Shown here: piece after piece, positions 1-8,152 of the stretch | How the letters are laid out: each line of letters opens with the position of its first letter | Numbering within the stretch: the first letter of the stretch is position 1 | Assembly: GCA_045652835.1 (NCBI GenBank) | Contig: JAZOLE010000180.1 | Span: 1 to 58,483, forward strand | DNA length: 58,483 bases | From: SVQP01 sp045652835 | GTDB taxonomy: Bacteria > Bacillota > Clostridia > Oscillospirales > CAG-272 | Direction of reading: 5' to 3' | Translations under genes and position numbers: made by a program | Notes under the pieces: generated by a model | What the model was told of the DNA's origin: nothing | Databases searched by the model: none | Seen by the model: the letters and a program-made list of their open reading frames with translations, nothing else

Positions 1-25
1 TTTTGTTTCCTAAATTCAGTTGCAT
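1..25 (-). CDS. 5' end of a gene cut by the window edge, probably an XRE-type regulator
   Basis: Only eight codons are visible (MQLNLGNK). An AAGGAG-type ribosome binding site lies 7 nt upstream (CTCCTT on the plus strand at 33-38), and a TATAAT box lies further up, so the start is credible. The opening resembles the N-terminus of XRE/Cro-C1 regulators (compare DINIGSNIKRLR in the next gene). That family call is inference from eight residues, and nothing can be said about the rest. Confidence 0.45.
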
Positions 26-65
26 AATCGTTCTCCTTATTGTGAGTGATCACCGGTGTAATTGC

Positions 66-94
66 ATTATACATCATTTTATGAGAAAAAACAA
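66..94 (-). promoter_or_regulatory. promoter of the truncated minus-strand gene
   Basis: Minus-strand TATAAT (plus 66-71) and TTGTTT (plus 89-94) are separated by 17 bp. A perfect 8-bp palindrome, GTGATCAC (46-53), sits between this -10 and the ribosome binding site and is a candidate operator for autoregulation. Confidence 0.45.
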
Positions 95-311
95 TTATCA
101 AATGGTTGTTTCAAATACAACTAACATTTGGAAAATAGTAAGGAGGATCAAAATTGCATAACATTATTGAAAATGTTATAATAAAATCATCGATAAATTG
201 AACCTTTTGGAACGCAAAAGCAACTTTATAAGCGAGAAAATCCGAAGTCGTGACGATTCTGCTGTTCAATATTTTCAACCGATAGTTTAGCCAATGTTTC
301 CTATCAATACC
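95..311. other. intergenic region with an orphan Shine-Dalgarno and an inverted repeat
   Basis: This AT-rich gap separates the divergent regulator genes. A strong AAGGAGG (about 140-146) is followed after 7 nt by TTG at 154, opening a 15-codon frame that ends at 201. Inside it is an inverted repeat with 8-bp arms (ATAACATT/AATGTTAT, about 158-179). The tiny frame could be a leader peptide or gene debris. I see no longer coding frame here. Confidence 0.25.
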
Positions 312-339
312 TTTACATCTCGATAATTTCTGATATAAT
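312..339 (+). promoter_or_regulatory. promoter of the 391-1461 regulator
   Basis: TTTACA (312-317), a 16-bp spacer and TATAAT (334-339) put transcription start near 346, about 45 nt before the chosen ATG. Confidence 0.55.
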
Positions 340-390
340 AAAAACAGAAGCAGACGTCGGCTTACTTTTTATATCAACGGAGGTATGAAT

Positions 391-1461
391 ATGGATATCA
401 ATATTGGCTCAAACATTAAGCGTTTGCGCATCTCAAAAAACATCACGCAGGAACAGCTTTCGGTTGCTATGGGCGTATCCTGTGCTGCTGTCAGCAAATG
501 GGAAAGAGGGGAGAGCTATCCCGATATTACGCTCTTGCAGCCTCTTGCCTATTATTTTGAAGTAAGTCTTGATAAGCTGATGGGCTATGACCGTGAAAAG
601 GTGCAGACTGAGATTCAAAAAATCATTAAGCTTTATCTTATTCATCGTAACGATCAAACGGGGCGAGATATCATCGTCAAGGCGCGCCGCGACTATCCGA
701 CAGATTATTGGATCATGCATTATTACATGTGGAATATTGCAGGAGACGCTGATAATGATCCTGCGGTCCTGATCAAACACAAGGATGAATTTCTTGCAAT
801 TTGTGAAAAAATACTGGAAGACTGTACCGAAGAGGTCATAAGACTCAATGCATGGAATATGCGTGCCAAGATCTTGCATGCTGAAGGAAAGACGGATGAA
901 GCCTTGGAGATATACAGAACCAAATTTATCAACTGGTATCTGACAGCCGGACAAAAGAGTGAGCAGCTGTTTGCAAAAGACACGGATGAGTATTACTTTT
1001 GGGTCAGCAAAAACATGTACGAGCTTGTCGCTTTTTCGGGGGATAAGCTTGGCCGCGTCATTTTCTTTGATCACACGCTTAGTATGAAAGAAAAAGCGGA
1101 GAAAGCAATCAAATACGGTGAGTTGTTGTTAAGTGCATTGGATGAAACGGGAGATATATTCTTTGCAGGGCTCGCGGAAGCATTCCTGAATAGGATGAGA
1201 AACGATTTCACTTTCAGAGGCGGCGATGACGAGAGCATTATTACCTTGCTTGATATGAACCTCTATGCAGCACAAAAAATTGCTCGGGCAGTAAAGCATG
1301 ATGAAGCCGTCCATCAAGCGTATTTTCCTGACCGTGTAAACGTCACATCGGACGATTTTCTCGCTTGGCTTGTGGAAAGCCTTTTGAATGCGCAAGAAGG
1401 CAGACACGCTGAGCTTCTAAACAATCCCGATTATGTTGCAGTTTTGAATAAGTACAGATAA
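391..1461 (+). CDS. XRE-family transcriptional regulator with helical C-terminal domain
   Basis: A 356-residue protein. Residues about 4-60 form a classic XRE/Cro-C1 helix-turn-helix (IGSNIKRLR, TQEQLSVAMGVS, AVSKWERG, YPDITLLQPLA, LDKLMGYD). The remaining 300 residues are mainly helical and resemble the TPR-like sensor halves of clostridial XRE regulators; no ligand motif is recognisable. The ATG at 391 is preferred over the one at 385 because GGAGG ends at 383, giving 7 nt instead of 1. It is divergent from the truncated gene at the window start and convergent with another XRE gene of the same architecture. The regulon is unknown; local autoregulation would be typical of the family. Confidence 0.85.
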   Translation: MDINIGSNIKRLRISKNITQEQLSVAMGVSCAAVSKWERGESYPDITLLQPLAYYFEVSLDKLMGYDREKVQTEIQKIIKLYLIHRNDQTGRDIIVKARRDYPTDYWIMHYYMWNIAGDADNDPAVLIKHKDEFLAICEKILEDCTEEVIRLNAWNMRAKILHAEGKTDEALEIYRTKFINWYLTAGQKSEQLFAKDTDEYYFWVSKNMYELVAFSGDKLGRVIFFDHTLSMKEKAEKAIKYGELLLSALDETGDIFFAGLAEAFLNRMRNDFTFRGGDDESIITLLDMNLYAAQKIARAVKHDEAVHQAYFPDRVNVTSDDFLAWLVESLLNAQEGRHAELLNNPDYVAVLNKYR

Positions 1462-1462
1462 C

Positions 1463-1497
1463 AAAAACCCCAACCTCCGAATGGAGGTTGGGTTTTT
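1463..1497. terminator. bidirectional terminator between two regulators
   Basis: A GC-rich hairpin (AACCTCC/GGAGGTT extended by CCC/GGG) is flanked by A5 on the left and T5 on the right. It can end transcription from both convergent XRE genes. Confidence 0.8.
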
Positions 1498-1511
1498 GGG
1501 ATTATGTAAGA

Positions 1512-2672
1512 TTAAGCATCACAAAGAACTTTCTCGATTTCCTTAACCGCGTTTTTATATCGTTCCGACTTTGTAAAATCATTATCTTCACTCGAATACA
1601 ACCCACTAAAACTAAATGCCCAATGTGGTGTTCGCTCTGCAAAGAACTTGTAATCTGCTGAAATTTCTTTATCTTGTGTCTTTCCTTTTACCCACACATA
1701 CATTTCACAAGCAGTTTTTGCGGCGTTATCCAATGCCTTATATGCAGCATCATAATCGTTATTCAATAAATACGTTTTACACTGCATGGTGTACGCCGAG
1801 ATAAGATAACAATATGGCATCTTTTCATAAGAGTTCACGTTAAGAGTTGTTGCATCCAAATACAAAGATACTGCCGTTTTTGCAACGCTTTCGGCGTGCT
1901 CCAATATCAATATGGATTTGTCTTTCTCATACACACCGAAATTCACGCTTTCATACAATGCTCTCAAATAATCCAAGCATTTTTCTTTATCTGCAATTAA
2001 CTTAACTTGATTCGCTTTGTCAACTGCTTTTTGAGCGTACAATACTTTGCTTTGTGCTACGTTCTTTATTCCGCATGTTTCCGGAAGCATTTCAACAAAG
2101 TGCAGAGCTTCATCAAAGTTATCGTTCAAGAGCATAAGCCCAATCATCAACTGATTTGCCTGTATCTGAAGTTCTATAACCAAAGTGTTGTTACAAACCG
2201 AAGACAGCATCGATTTACACTGCGTATAGACGGATTCATAGATATCTGCTTCAATATGAAATTTTCCTCTTACCTTACCTACCAAAAGATAATCATATAA
2301 TGCTAATGCGCATTTATATTTTACCTCATAATCGGTAGGATACTTGCGCAGATACTCCATATACAGATTGGCGACCAACAAATCGGCATTGTTTTCTTTT
2401 GTATTGACAGAATAATTTGCCCAAACGGTATTTACGTTGCGGATTAGTGTTTCGTGATCGGCTTTTTCGTCAAATCCGACTCCAAGCAAATAATCGGTTG
2501 AAACACAAAGAATGCTTGCAAGTGGAACGATTTGAGATATGTCCGGCATTGTGTTATTACATTCCCAATTAGATATTGATTGCACTGAAACCCCAATATG
2601 TTCTGCAAGCATAGCTTGCGACAAGCCTGCATCGGTGCGCAGCTTTTTAATTTTCTGACCAAAATTCAACAT
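1512..2672 (-). CDS. XRE-family transcriptional regulator with helical C-terminal domain
   Basis: A 386-residue protein. Residues about 3-65 are an XRE helix-turn-helix (GQKIKKLRTDAGLSQ, AEHIGVSVQSISNWE, PDISQIVPLASIL, TDYLLGV). The rest is a long helical domain with several Cys and Tyr residues, probably a TPR-type sensor. A GTG at 2690 and ATGs at 2678 and 2672 are in frame. The ATG at 2672 is chosen because GAAGGA lies 6-7 nt before it, and it starts directly at LNFGQKIKK, as the family does. A minus-strand TATAAT lies at plus 2729-2734. It shares domain plan but little obvious sequence with the gene at 391-1461. The target is unknown. Confidence 0.85.
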   Translation of the reverse strand: MLNFGQKIKKLRTDAGLSQAMLAEHIGVSVQSISNWECNNTMPDISQIVPLASILCVSTDYLLGVGFDEKADHETLIRNVNTVWANYSVNTKENNADLLVANLYMEYLRKYPTDYEVKYKCALALYDYLLVGKVRGKFHIEADIYESVYTQCKSMLSSVCNNTLVIELQIQANQLMIGLMLLNDNFDEALHFVEMLPETCGIKNVAQSKVLYAQKAVDKANQVKLIADKEKCLDYLRALYESVNFGVYEKDKSILILEHAESVAKTAVSLYLDATTLNVNSYEKMPYCYLISAYTMQCKTYLLNNDYDAAYKALDNAAKTACEMYVWVKGKTQDKEISADYKFFAERTPHWAFSFSGLYSSEDNDFTKSERYKNAVKEIEKVLCDA

Positions 2673-2834
2673 ATTCATTCCTTCTTTCACAGTTTGATTG
2701 AAAGATTGTAGCTACTCTTTCTGATCATATTATAGCAGTAAATATATATAAATGAAATATAGCAAACCGTTAACACGATTATAAATGCATTTATACACCA
2801 CGTTATAATAGAACACTTTTACTTAACAACAAGA

Positions 2835-2867
2835 CGCCGAGAATAACCATAACGGTTGCTCTCGGCG
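2835..2867. terminator. hairpin after the DUF4956 gene
   Basis: An 8-bp perfect stem (CGCCGAGA/TCTCGGCG) contains a nested AACC/GGTT stem. It lies just downstream of the minus-strand DUF4956 gene. The following T tract is only moderate (TCTTGTTGTT), so efficiency is uncertain. Confidence 0.55.
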
Positions 2868-2885
2868 GTGTGTTATTTGTTTGTA

Positions 2886-3608
2886 TCAATCGTCGGACGC
2901 TTTCTGGGTAATCGAAATATTCAGGTTGCCGTTACGAACGCGGATATCGTCGATCAGCGCCTTCTGTGCGTTCTTATCCTTGAGGCGGATTCTGTAACGC
3001 AGTTCGGTCAGCGTACCGTATTCTACCGACTTAACTCTCTCAAGGTCAAAGCTCTTGCAGTGCTGCTTGAGAACAGGCTCAAATACGCCTGCAAAATCAA
3101 GAGATTCGGGAATCATAACAGTCAATCTCATCGAACCGCCGCCGATGCGGTCAAAGCCGGTCAGAGAAGCGATGATAATCACGGCAAGGATAATGCCGAT
3201 GGCAATTGCAGCAAAGCCGATACCGCCCGTACCGCAAGCCATACCGACTGCAGCGGAGAGGTAAATGAAGATCAGATCGCTGGGATTTTCAACCGAATGT
3301 CTGAAACGGATGAGTGCAAGACCACCACCGATGGAGATCGCACGCGCCAAGTTAGAACCGACTGCGATAACGATGACCGATACGATGGGACCCATCAAAA
3401 GGATGGTGAACAAGGATTTCGTGGAATACGCTCTTTTACGGTTTACAAGCAAGTAAACCAAGGTAACGAGCAACGACATACCGATGCTCGAACCAACCAA
3501 AGCAAGCGTCTTGCCGAGCGTCAGCGTGGATACGCCCGTGGTAGCTGTGTCATAATAAATTTGAATATTTACCAGTAACTGGTTGAAAAAGTTTTGTAAA
3601 GCCTGCAT
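2886..3608 (-). CDS. DUF4956 integral membrane protein
   Basis: A 240-residue protein. Three to four hydrophobic segments (about residues 30-55, 65-90, 105-125 and 135-155) precede a soluble C-terminal half of about 85 residues. The diagnostic DUF4956 stretch is present: RFRHSVENPSDLIFIYL followed by a glycine-rich segment. The biochemical role of DUF4956 is not established, but it is often encoded beside VTC-type polyphosphate polymerase domains, as here, with only 15 bp between stop and start. This suggests the two act together at the membrane. AAAGGAGA precedes the ATG. A hairpin follows the stop. Confidence 0.8.
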   Translation of the reverse strand: MQALQNFFNQLLVNIQIYYDTATTGVSTLTLGKTLALVGSSIGMSLLVTLVYLLVNRKRAYSTKSLFTILLMGPIVSVIVIAVGSNLARAISIGGGLALIRFRHSVENPSDLIFIYLSAAVGMACGTGGIGFAAIAIGIILAVIIIASLTGFDRIGGGSMRLTVMIPESLDFAGVFEPVLKQHCKSFDLERVKSVEYGTLTELRYRIRLKDKNAQKALIDDIRVRNGNLNISITQKASDD

Positions 3609-3623
3609 ATTCGATAATCTCCT

Positions 3624-4373
3624 TTATACAAATCCTGTTAGCAAAAATTCTTCGATACCGTTGTTTTTGAGTATGTTTTTCTTCAGATCGGTACCGATCT
3701 TGGAAAACGTATGGAACGAAAGACCAAACTCGCTCATGATCTTCACAAACCAATAGGGAACTGCGCCTGCGAATTTGACCTCCACGATCATCTTGTCGGG
3801 CGGCAGCAGCGGTTCACCGTATCTACCGCTTTCCAAAGAAAGATCATATCGTCTTGAAACTATGTCAAAGTCAAAGGTCACACGGAAATTAGGATCTTCC
3901 TTCCCATAGTATGCATTACGCATATAACTGATATATGCGACCGGTTCTACCGGTGTGTGCGAAAGATAATAGTCGATCTCACGCAGCACCTGGGTGTTAA
4001 TGTACTTGGTATCCTTGGGATATTCACGCCGTTCGAGGAAATCGTAAACCTCTTGGAGCGTAATTTTTGCGCGTCGCTTTGTTCCGATGCCGTTTTGCTT
4101 GCGCTTGATCTCTAAAAACACCTTACTGTCAAGACCGGGCGTGTCATAACTGCGCAGTCTGAGCTTTTCCTTGTACTTGGGGAGCTGCACAGAGTTGCGG
4201 ATCACGTCATTATTGGCGTTATCAAAATACAGATTGCAGATCATGTATGGCTTTCCGTCCTTGTTATGTTCATCCGCATTCATGTATTCCTCAATGCGCT
4301 GCTTGAGCGGTTCAGCCAACGAAGCGTCAATTATAATCTTTTTTTCCCGTCGTTGAAACGTATTTCCAGCCAA
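3624..4373 (-). CDS. VTC-domain (polyphosphate polymerase-type) protein
   Basis: A 249-residue protein covering one VTC domain, the tunnel fold that in yeast Vtc4 makes polyphosphate from ATP. Basic and acidic tunnel signatures are visible: RREKK near residue 8, YFDN near 50, KEKLRLRSY near 70, EIKRK near 90, and EVKF with PYWF near the C-terminus. In bacteria the family is annotated from this fold and activity is rarely tested. No membrane segment is present; the DUF4956 partner 15 bp downstream would supply membrane attachment. The start is TTG, supported by a near-perfect GGAGGTGA 5-7 nt upstream. Polymerase activity is inference. Confidence 0.8.
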   Translation of the reverse strand: MAGNTFQRREKKIIIDASLAEPLKQRIEEYMNADEHNKDGKPYMICNLYFDNANNDVIRNSVQLPKYKEKLRLRSYDTPGLDSKVFLEIKRKQNGIGTKRRAKITLQEVYDFLERREYPKDTKYINTQVLREIDYYLSHTPVEPVAYISYMRNAYYGKEDPNFRVTFDFDIVSRRYDLSLESGRYGEPLLPPDKMIVEVKFAGAVPYWFVKIMSEFGLSFHTFSKIGTDLKKNILKNNGIEEFLLTGFV

Positions 4374-4449
4374 AGAGTCACCTCCTCATACAATCTTTGC
4401 ATATTTTAGCACACAATGTTGAATTATGAGTGAACCTTGCATGAATAAA

Positions 4450-4484
4450 GTATGACTTTTGCACAAAAAGCACAAAAGTCATAC
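4450..4484. terminator. perfect 12-bp hairpin downstream of argH
   Basis: The arms at 4450-4461 and 4473-4484 are exact reverse complements around an 11-nt loop. On the minus strand it is followed by TTTATT, consistent with the end of the argGH unit, though the T tract is short. Confidence 0.6.
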
Positions 4485-4494
4485 ACGGATGGTT

Positions 4495-5871
4495 TTAATA
4501 TTTCAAATAATTGCGCATAGCTTGTATCTGCTGCATAACGCTTTGGGGTGCAGGGCCGCCATAGCAAGCACGTCCAGCAACACAGGTATCCGGATCGATT
4601 GCTTGATAAACGTCTTGCTCAAAGATGGCATCTGCTTTTTTATATTCATCCAAGGTCAACGTTTCAAGCGTCTTATTATTCGCAATGCAATAAGCAACCA
4701 ATTGCCCCACAACCTTATATGCGCTGCGGAACGGAAGTCCTTTTTTGACCATATAATCAGCACAGTCGGTTGCGTTTATAAAGCCCTTGGAGACCGCATC
4801 GCGTAACGTCTGCACGCGGAACATGGCGGTATCCAGCATTGCTGTAAACAGCTCAAGACAAATCTTTGCCGTGTCAAGCGCATCAAATACCGCTTCTTTA
4901 TCCTCCTGCATGTCCTTGTTATATGCAAGCGGAATACCCTTCATGACAGTCAGCAGGGAAGTCAGATCACCGTAAACGCGCCCTGTTTTACCGCGCACAA
5001 GCTCTGCAATATCGGGATTTTTCTTTTGCGGCATGATGGATGAACCCGTGGAATACGCGTCATCCAAGTCAACAAAGCCAAACTCGGAGGACGACCACAG
5101 AATAATCTCCTCGGAAAAACGCGAGAGATGCATCATCATAATCGAAAGCGCGCTGAGCAGCTCAATGGCATAATCACGATCCGAAACACCGTCCATACTG
5201 TTCTGACAAACGCTGTCGAAGCCCAAAAGCTCGGCAACCATAAAACGATCTATCGGATACGTGGTGCCTGCAAGCGCACAAGAACCTAACGGAAGCACGT
5301 TCATGTTTTTGGCAACGTCATCAAGTCTGCGCGCGTCACGTGCGAACATCTGGCCGTACGCCATCAGATAATGACCGAGCGTTACCGGCTGCGCGCGTTG
5401 CAGATGCGTATATCCGGGCATAATATCGGACGCATGCTGCTCGGATTTGTTGCAAATCACTTCAAGCAAGTTATGCACCAACTCCTTCAACTCGGCAATC
5501 TCATCTCGTAAATATAGGCGCAGGTCAAGCGCTACCTGATCATTTCTGCTTCGAGCGGTATGTAAACGCTTGCCAACGTCGCCAATGCGTGACGTTAATT
5601 CGCTTTCGATAAACATGTGGATATCCTCAGCGCTCATATCAAAAGCAAGCTTGCCTTGTTCAAGATCTGCCAAAATTTCCTTAAGTGTTTTACATATCAG
5701 CTCGGCATCCTGCATGGTAATAATGCCGCAATTGCCAAGCATTGTTGCATGCGCAATTGATCCTTGAATATCTTGCTTATACATTCTGCAATCAAATTGA
5801 ATGGAGGAATTGAAGTCGTTTACACGGCTGTTCAGCTGCTTTTGAAAGCGTCCTGCCCACATGGTATTCAT
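4495..5871 (-). CDS. argH: argininosuccinate lyase
   Basis: A 458-residue cytoplasmic enzyme that splits argininosuccinate into arginine and fumarate, the last step of arginine synthesis. Fumarase/aspartase-superfamily signatures are complete: HTARSRNDQVALDLR near residue 105, PGYTHLQRAQPVT near 155, and the flexible signature loop SSIMPQKKNPD near 275-285 carrying the catalytic Ser. Length matches the family. It lies 68 bp downstream of argG and carries its own AAAGGA site. A stem-loop in the gap may tune expression relative to argG. Regulation by arginine through ArgR boxes upstream of argG is likely. Confidence 0.97.
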   Translation of the reverse strand: MNTMWAGRFQKQLNSRVNDFNSSIQFDCRMYKQDIQGSIAHATMLGNCGIITMQDAELICKTLKEILADLEQGKLAFDMSAEDIHMFIESELTSRIGDVGKRLHTARSRNDQVALDLRLYLRDEIAELKELVHNLLEVICNKSEQHASDIMPGYTHLQRAQPVTLGHYLMAYGQMFARDARRLDDVAKNMNVLPLGSCALAGTTYPIDRFMVAELLGFDSVCQNSMDGVSDRDYAIELLSALSIMMMHLSRFSEEIILWSSSEFGFVDLDDAYSTGSSIMPQKKNPDIAELVRGKTGRVYGDLTSLLTVMKGIPLAYNKDMQEDKEAVFDALDTAKICLELFTAMLDTAMFRVQTLRDAVSKGFINATDCADYMVKKGLPFRSAYKVVGQLVAYCIANNKTLETLTLDEYKKADAIFEQDVYQAIDPDTCVAGRACYGGPAPQSVMQQIQAMRNYLKY

Positions 5872-5900
5872 AAGTAAAGTCCTTTCTTTCTATCAAACGA

Positions 5901-5927
5901 GGGGTGTCTTTGCCATAAAGACACCCC
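5901..5927. promoter_or_regulatory. intercistronic hairpin between argG and argH
   Basis: An 11-bp perfect stem (GGGGTGTCTTT/AAAGACACCCC) lies in the 68-bp gap. There is no real T tract on the minus strand, so a partial terminator or mRNA-stability element is more likely than a full stop. Confidence 0.5.
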
Positions 5928-5939
5928 GTTTGGGTGATA

Positions 5940-7163
5940 TTATTTCTTCTGCGCATCCAGCATTGCTTTGACCTTGATCGGTAAACCGAACAGGTTGATA
6001 AAGCCTGCCGAATCCTTTTGATCGTAAGCACCACCGTCTTCGCCAAACGAAGCAATGGTCTCACTGTAAAGGGAATTGGGGGAAGTGACGCCTGCGTTAA
6101 TGATATTGCCCTTATAAAGCTTGAGCTTCACATCACCGCTGACGGTTTCCTGAGTCTTATCCACGAATGCGGAGAGTGCCTCACGCAAAGGCGTAAACCA
6201 CTGACCGTTATAAACCAGTTCGCCAAACTTAATTGCGATCTGCTGCTTGTAGTGCTGCGTGTCGCGATCCAGTGTGATGGATTCCAAAACCTTGTGTGCA
6301 TGGTACAGAATGGTGCCACCGGGAGTTTCATAGACGCCGCGGCTCTTCATGCCTACCAGACGGTTTTCTACCAGATCAAGCAGACCAATGCCGTTCGCAC
6401 CGCCAAGCTCGTTTAGCTTTTCAACAAGCACGACGCTGTCCATTTCCACGCCGTCAATTGCTGTGGGAATGCCCTTATCGAACGTAATAGTCAGATAAGT
6501 AGGCGTATCGGGAGCCTGTTCGGGACAAACACTCATTTCAAGGAATCCTTGCTTTGCGTAAGTAGGTTCATTTGCGGGATCTTCCAGATCGAGGCCTTCA
6601 TGAGAAAGATGCCAGATATTCTTGTCCTTGGAGTAGTTTGTTTCACGGCTGATCTTGAGCGGAATGTTATGCGCTTCCGCGTAATCGATCTCTTCGTCAC
6701 GGGATTTGATATCCCATACACGCCAAGGTGCAATGATTTGCATATCGGGAGCAAATGCCTTGATTGTCAATTCAAAACGCACCTGGTCATTACCTTTACC
6801 GGTACAGCCGTGACAGATCGCATCCGCACCTTCTTGAATAGCGATCTCTGCAAGGCCCTTGGCAATGCAAGGACGCGCGTGAGAGGTACCCAACAGATAC
6901 TCTTCATAGGATGCACCTGCCTTGAGGCAAGGGAATATATAATTTTCAATATAATCCTTCTTTAAATCAAGCACGTACAGCTTGGAAGCACCGGTTTTAA
7001 TTGCCTTTTCTTCCAGCCCATCAAGCTCAGTTCCTTGACCAACGTCACCGGATACTGCAATGACCTTACATCCGGGATAGTTTTCTTTGAGCCACGGAAT
7101 AATAATTGAGGTGTCAAGACCGCCTGAATATGCAAGAACGATTTTTTTGATTTCTTTTTTCAT
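5940..7163 (-). CDS. argG: argininosuccinate synthase
   Basis: A 407-residue cytoplasmic enzyme joining citrulline and aspartate with ATP cleavage. The N-terminal PP-loop AYSGGLDTS (residues 10-18) binds ATP. The downstream motifs GTSHARP, CHGCTGKGNDQVRFE and SREKN-like YSKDKNIWHLSHEG mark the citrulline/aspartate site. Length is typical. It is the first gene of an argG-argH pair, and no other arginine gene is in the window. The promoter on the minus strand overlaps candidate ArgR boxes. The ATG is preceded by AAAGGCG. Confidence 0.97.
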   Translation of the reverse strand: MKKEIKKIVLAYSGGLDTSIIIPWLKENYPGCKVIAVSGDVGQGTELDGLEEKAIKTGASKLYVLDLKKDYIENYIFPCLKAGASYEEYLLGTSHARPCIAKGLAEIAIQEGADAICHGCTGKGNDQVRFELTIKAFAPDMQIIAPWRVWDIKSRDEEIDYAEAHNIPLKISRETNYSKDKNIWHLSHEGLDLEDPANEPTYAKQGFLEMSVCPEQAPDTPTYLTITFDKGIPTAIDGVEMDSVVLVEKLNELGGANGIGLLDLVENRLVGMKSRGVYETPGGTILYHAHKVLESITLDRDTQHYKQQIAIKFGELVYNGQWFTPLREALSAFVDKTQETVSGDVKLKLYKGNIINAGVTSPNSLYSETIASFGEDGGAYDQKDSAGFINLFGLPIKVKAMLDAQKK

Positions 7164-7204
7164 GATATACGCCTTTCAAAAACTGCAATAAAAAATATGA
7201 ATAT

Positions 7205-7233
7205 ATTATACTGCATAAATATTAGAATTGCAA
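7205..7233 (-). promoter_or_regulatory. argG promoter
   Basis: Minus-strand TATAAT (plus 7205-7210) and TTGCAA (plus 7228-7233) are separated by exactly 17 bp. Transcription would begin near 7198, giving a short leader before the argG ATG at 7163. Confidence 0.65.
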
Positions 7234-7266
7234 TAGCAATATTCAACAATCTTGCATATATATTCA
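7212..7266. promoter_or_regulatory. phased ArgR (ARG box) operators
   Basis: A full match to the ARG-box pattern TGnATwwwwATnCA lies at 7253-7266 (TGCATATATATTCA). Two partial copies lie at 7232-7245 (right half perfect) and 7212-7225 (left half perfect, inside the promoter spacer). Box starts are 20 and 21 bp apart, one face of the helix, as expected for ArgR hexamer sites. This is read from sequence; binding is inferred. Confidence 0.55.
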
Positions 7267-7354
7267 TGTTCAATTTGACTAAAAATCGTGGAATGCATTG
7301 CCATGTGAAATACTATGTATTTCGTTCATACTAAAGGAGAAAGGAGATGATGAC

Positions 7355-8152
7355 ATGACCGTGAAAAATATATGGCGCATATGTAGCAAATTATGCATAA
7401 TTCCCGTATTATGCATTATATTATGCATTTCTGCATCTGCAGCTGAATGCTATCATTGGTACTGCAAGCGTACAGCCGATCACACACAACCGCAGCTTGA
7501 TTCCAATATGCAATGGATCGAGCAATTTAATGCGCTTTATTTGGACAAAGACCATGCCAAACAGGATCAAGAAAAGGTCATCTATCTGACATTCGATGCC
7601 GGATATGAGAACGGAAATATTGCAAAGATTTTGGATGTGATGCGTGATCAGCAAGTCACGGGAGCATTTTTTATTCTCGGAAACCTCATTAACAGAAATC
7701 CCGAGCTTGTCAAGCGTATGGCGAACGAAGGACATCTTGTCTGCAATCACACCTATACGCACAAGAATATCACTCAACTTTCTGCAGAAAATATCAAAGC
7801 AGAATTGAACAGGTTGGAACAATCTTATCAAGAGCTGACAGGCAAACAAATGGATAAATATTTCAGACCCCCGGAAGGAACCTTTGATCAAAAATCCTTG
7901 CAAACGATATGCAACATGGGTTATAAAACGGTATTTTGGAGCTTTGCTTATGCAGATTGGGACAACGGTAAGCAAATGAGTGCGCAAGCAGCCAAGAAAA
8001 AGATCATGGATAACGTGCACAACGGAGAGATCATGCTGCTTCATCCAACCTCGTCTACCAATGCACAAATTATGTCAGATGTGATTCGTGAACTGAAAAA
8101 TATGGGGTATCGGTTCGGCACACTTGACGAACTGGAATTTGAAGCATCATGA
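7355..8152 (+). CDS. PdaA-type polysaccharide (muramic acid) deacetylase
   Basis: A 265-residue exported protein. A signal segment (LCIIPVLCIILCISASA) spans about residues 10-28. The NodB domain carries motif 1 as TFDAGYENG, motif 2 HTYTHKN, motif 3 RPPEGTF, and FWSFAYADW. The TFDxGYENG version is characteristic of PdaA, which deacetylates muramic acid on the way to muramic-delta-lactam in spore cortex. The ATG at 7355 is chosen over 7298 because AAGGAG ends 8 nt before it. It overlaps the next deacetylase by 4 bp. With spoIIID nearby, a sporulation role is plausible but not proven. Confidence 0.85.
   Translation: MTVKNIWRICSKLCIIPVLCIILCISASAAECYHWYCKRTADHTQPQLDSNMQWIEQFNALYLDKDHAKQDQEKVIYLTFDAGYENGNIAKILDVMRDQQVTGAFFILGNLINRNPELVKRMANEGHLVCNHTYTHKNITQLSAENIKAELNRLEQSYQELTGKQMDKYFRPPEGTFDQKSLQTICNMGYKTVFWSFAYADWDNGKQMSAQAAKKKIMDNVHNGEIMLLHPTSSTNAQIMSDVIRELKNMGYRFGTLDELEFEAS

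Noticed and set aside
7388..7440. Tandem ATTATGCAT-like repeats suspected as operators
   Set aside because: They lie inside the signal-peptide coding region of the deacetylase (LCII/LCIIL) and are explained by the repeated codons.
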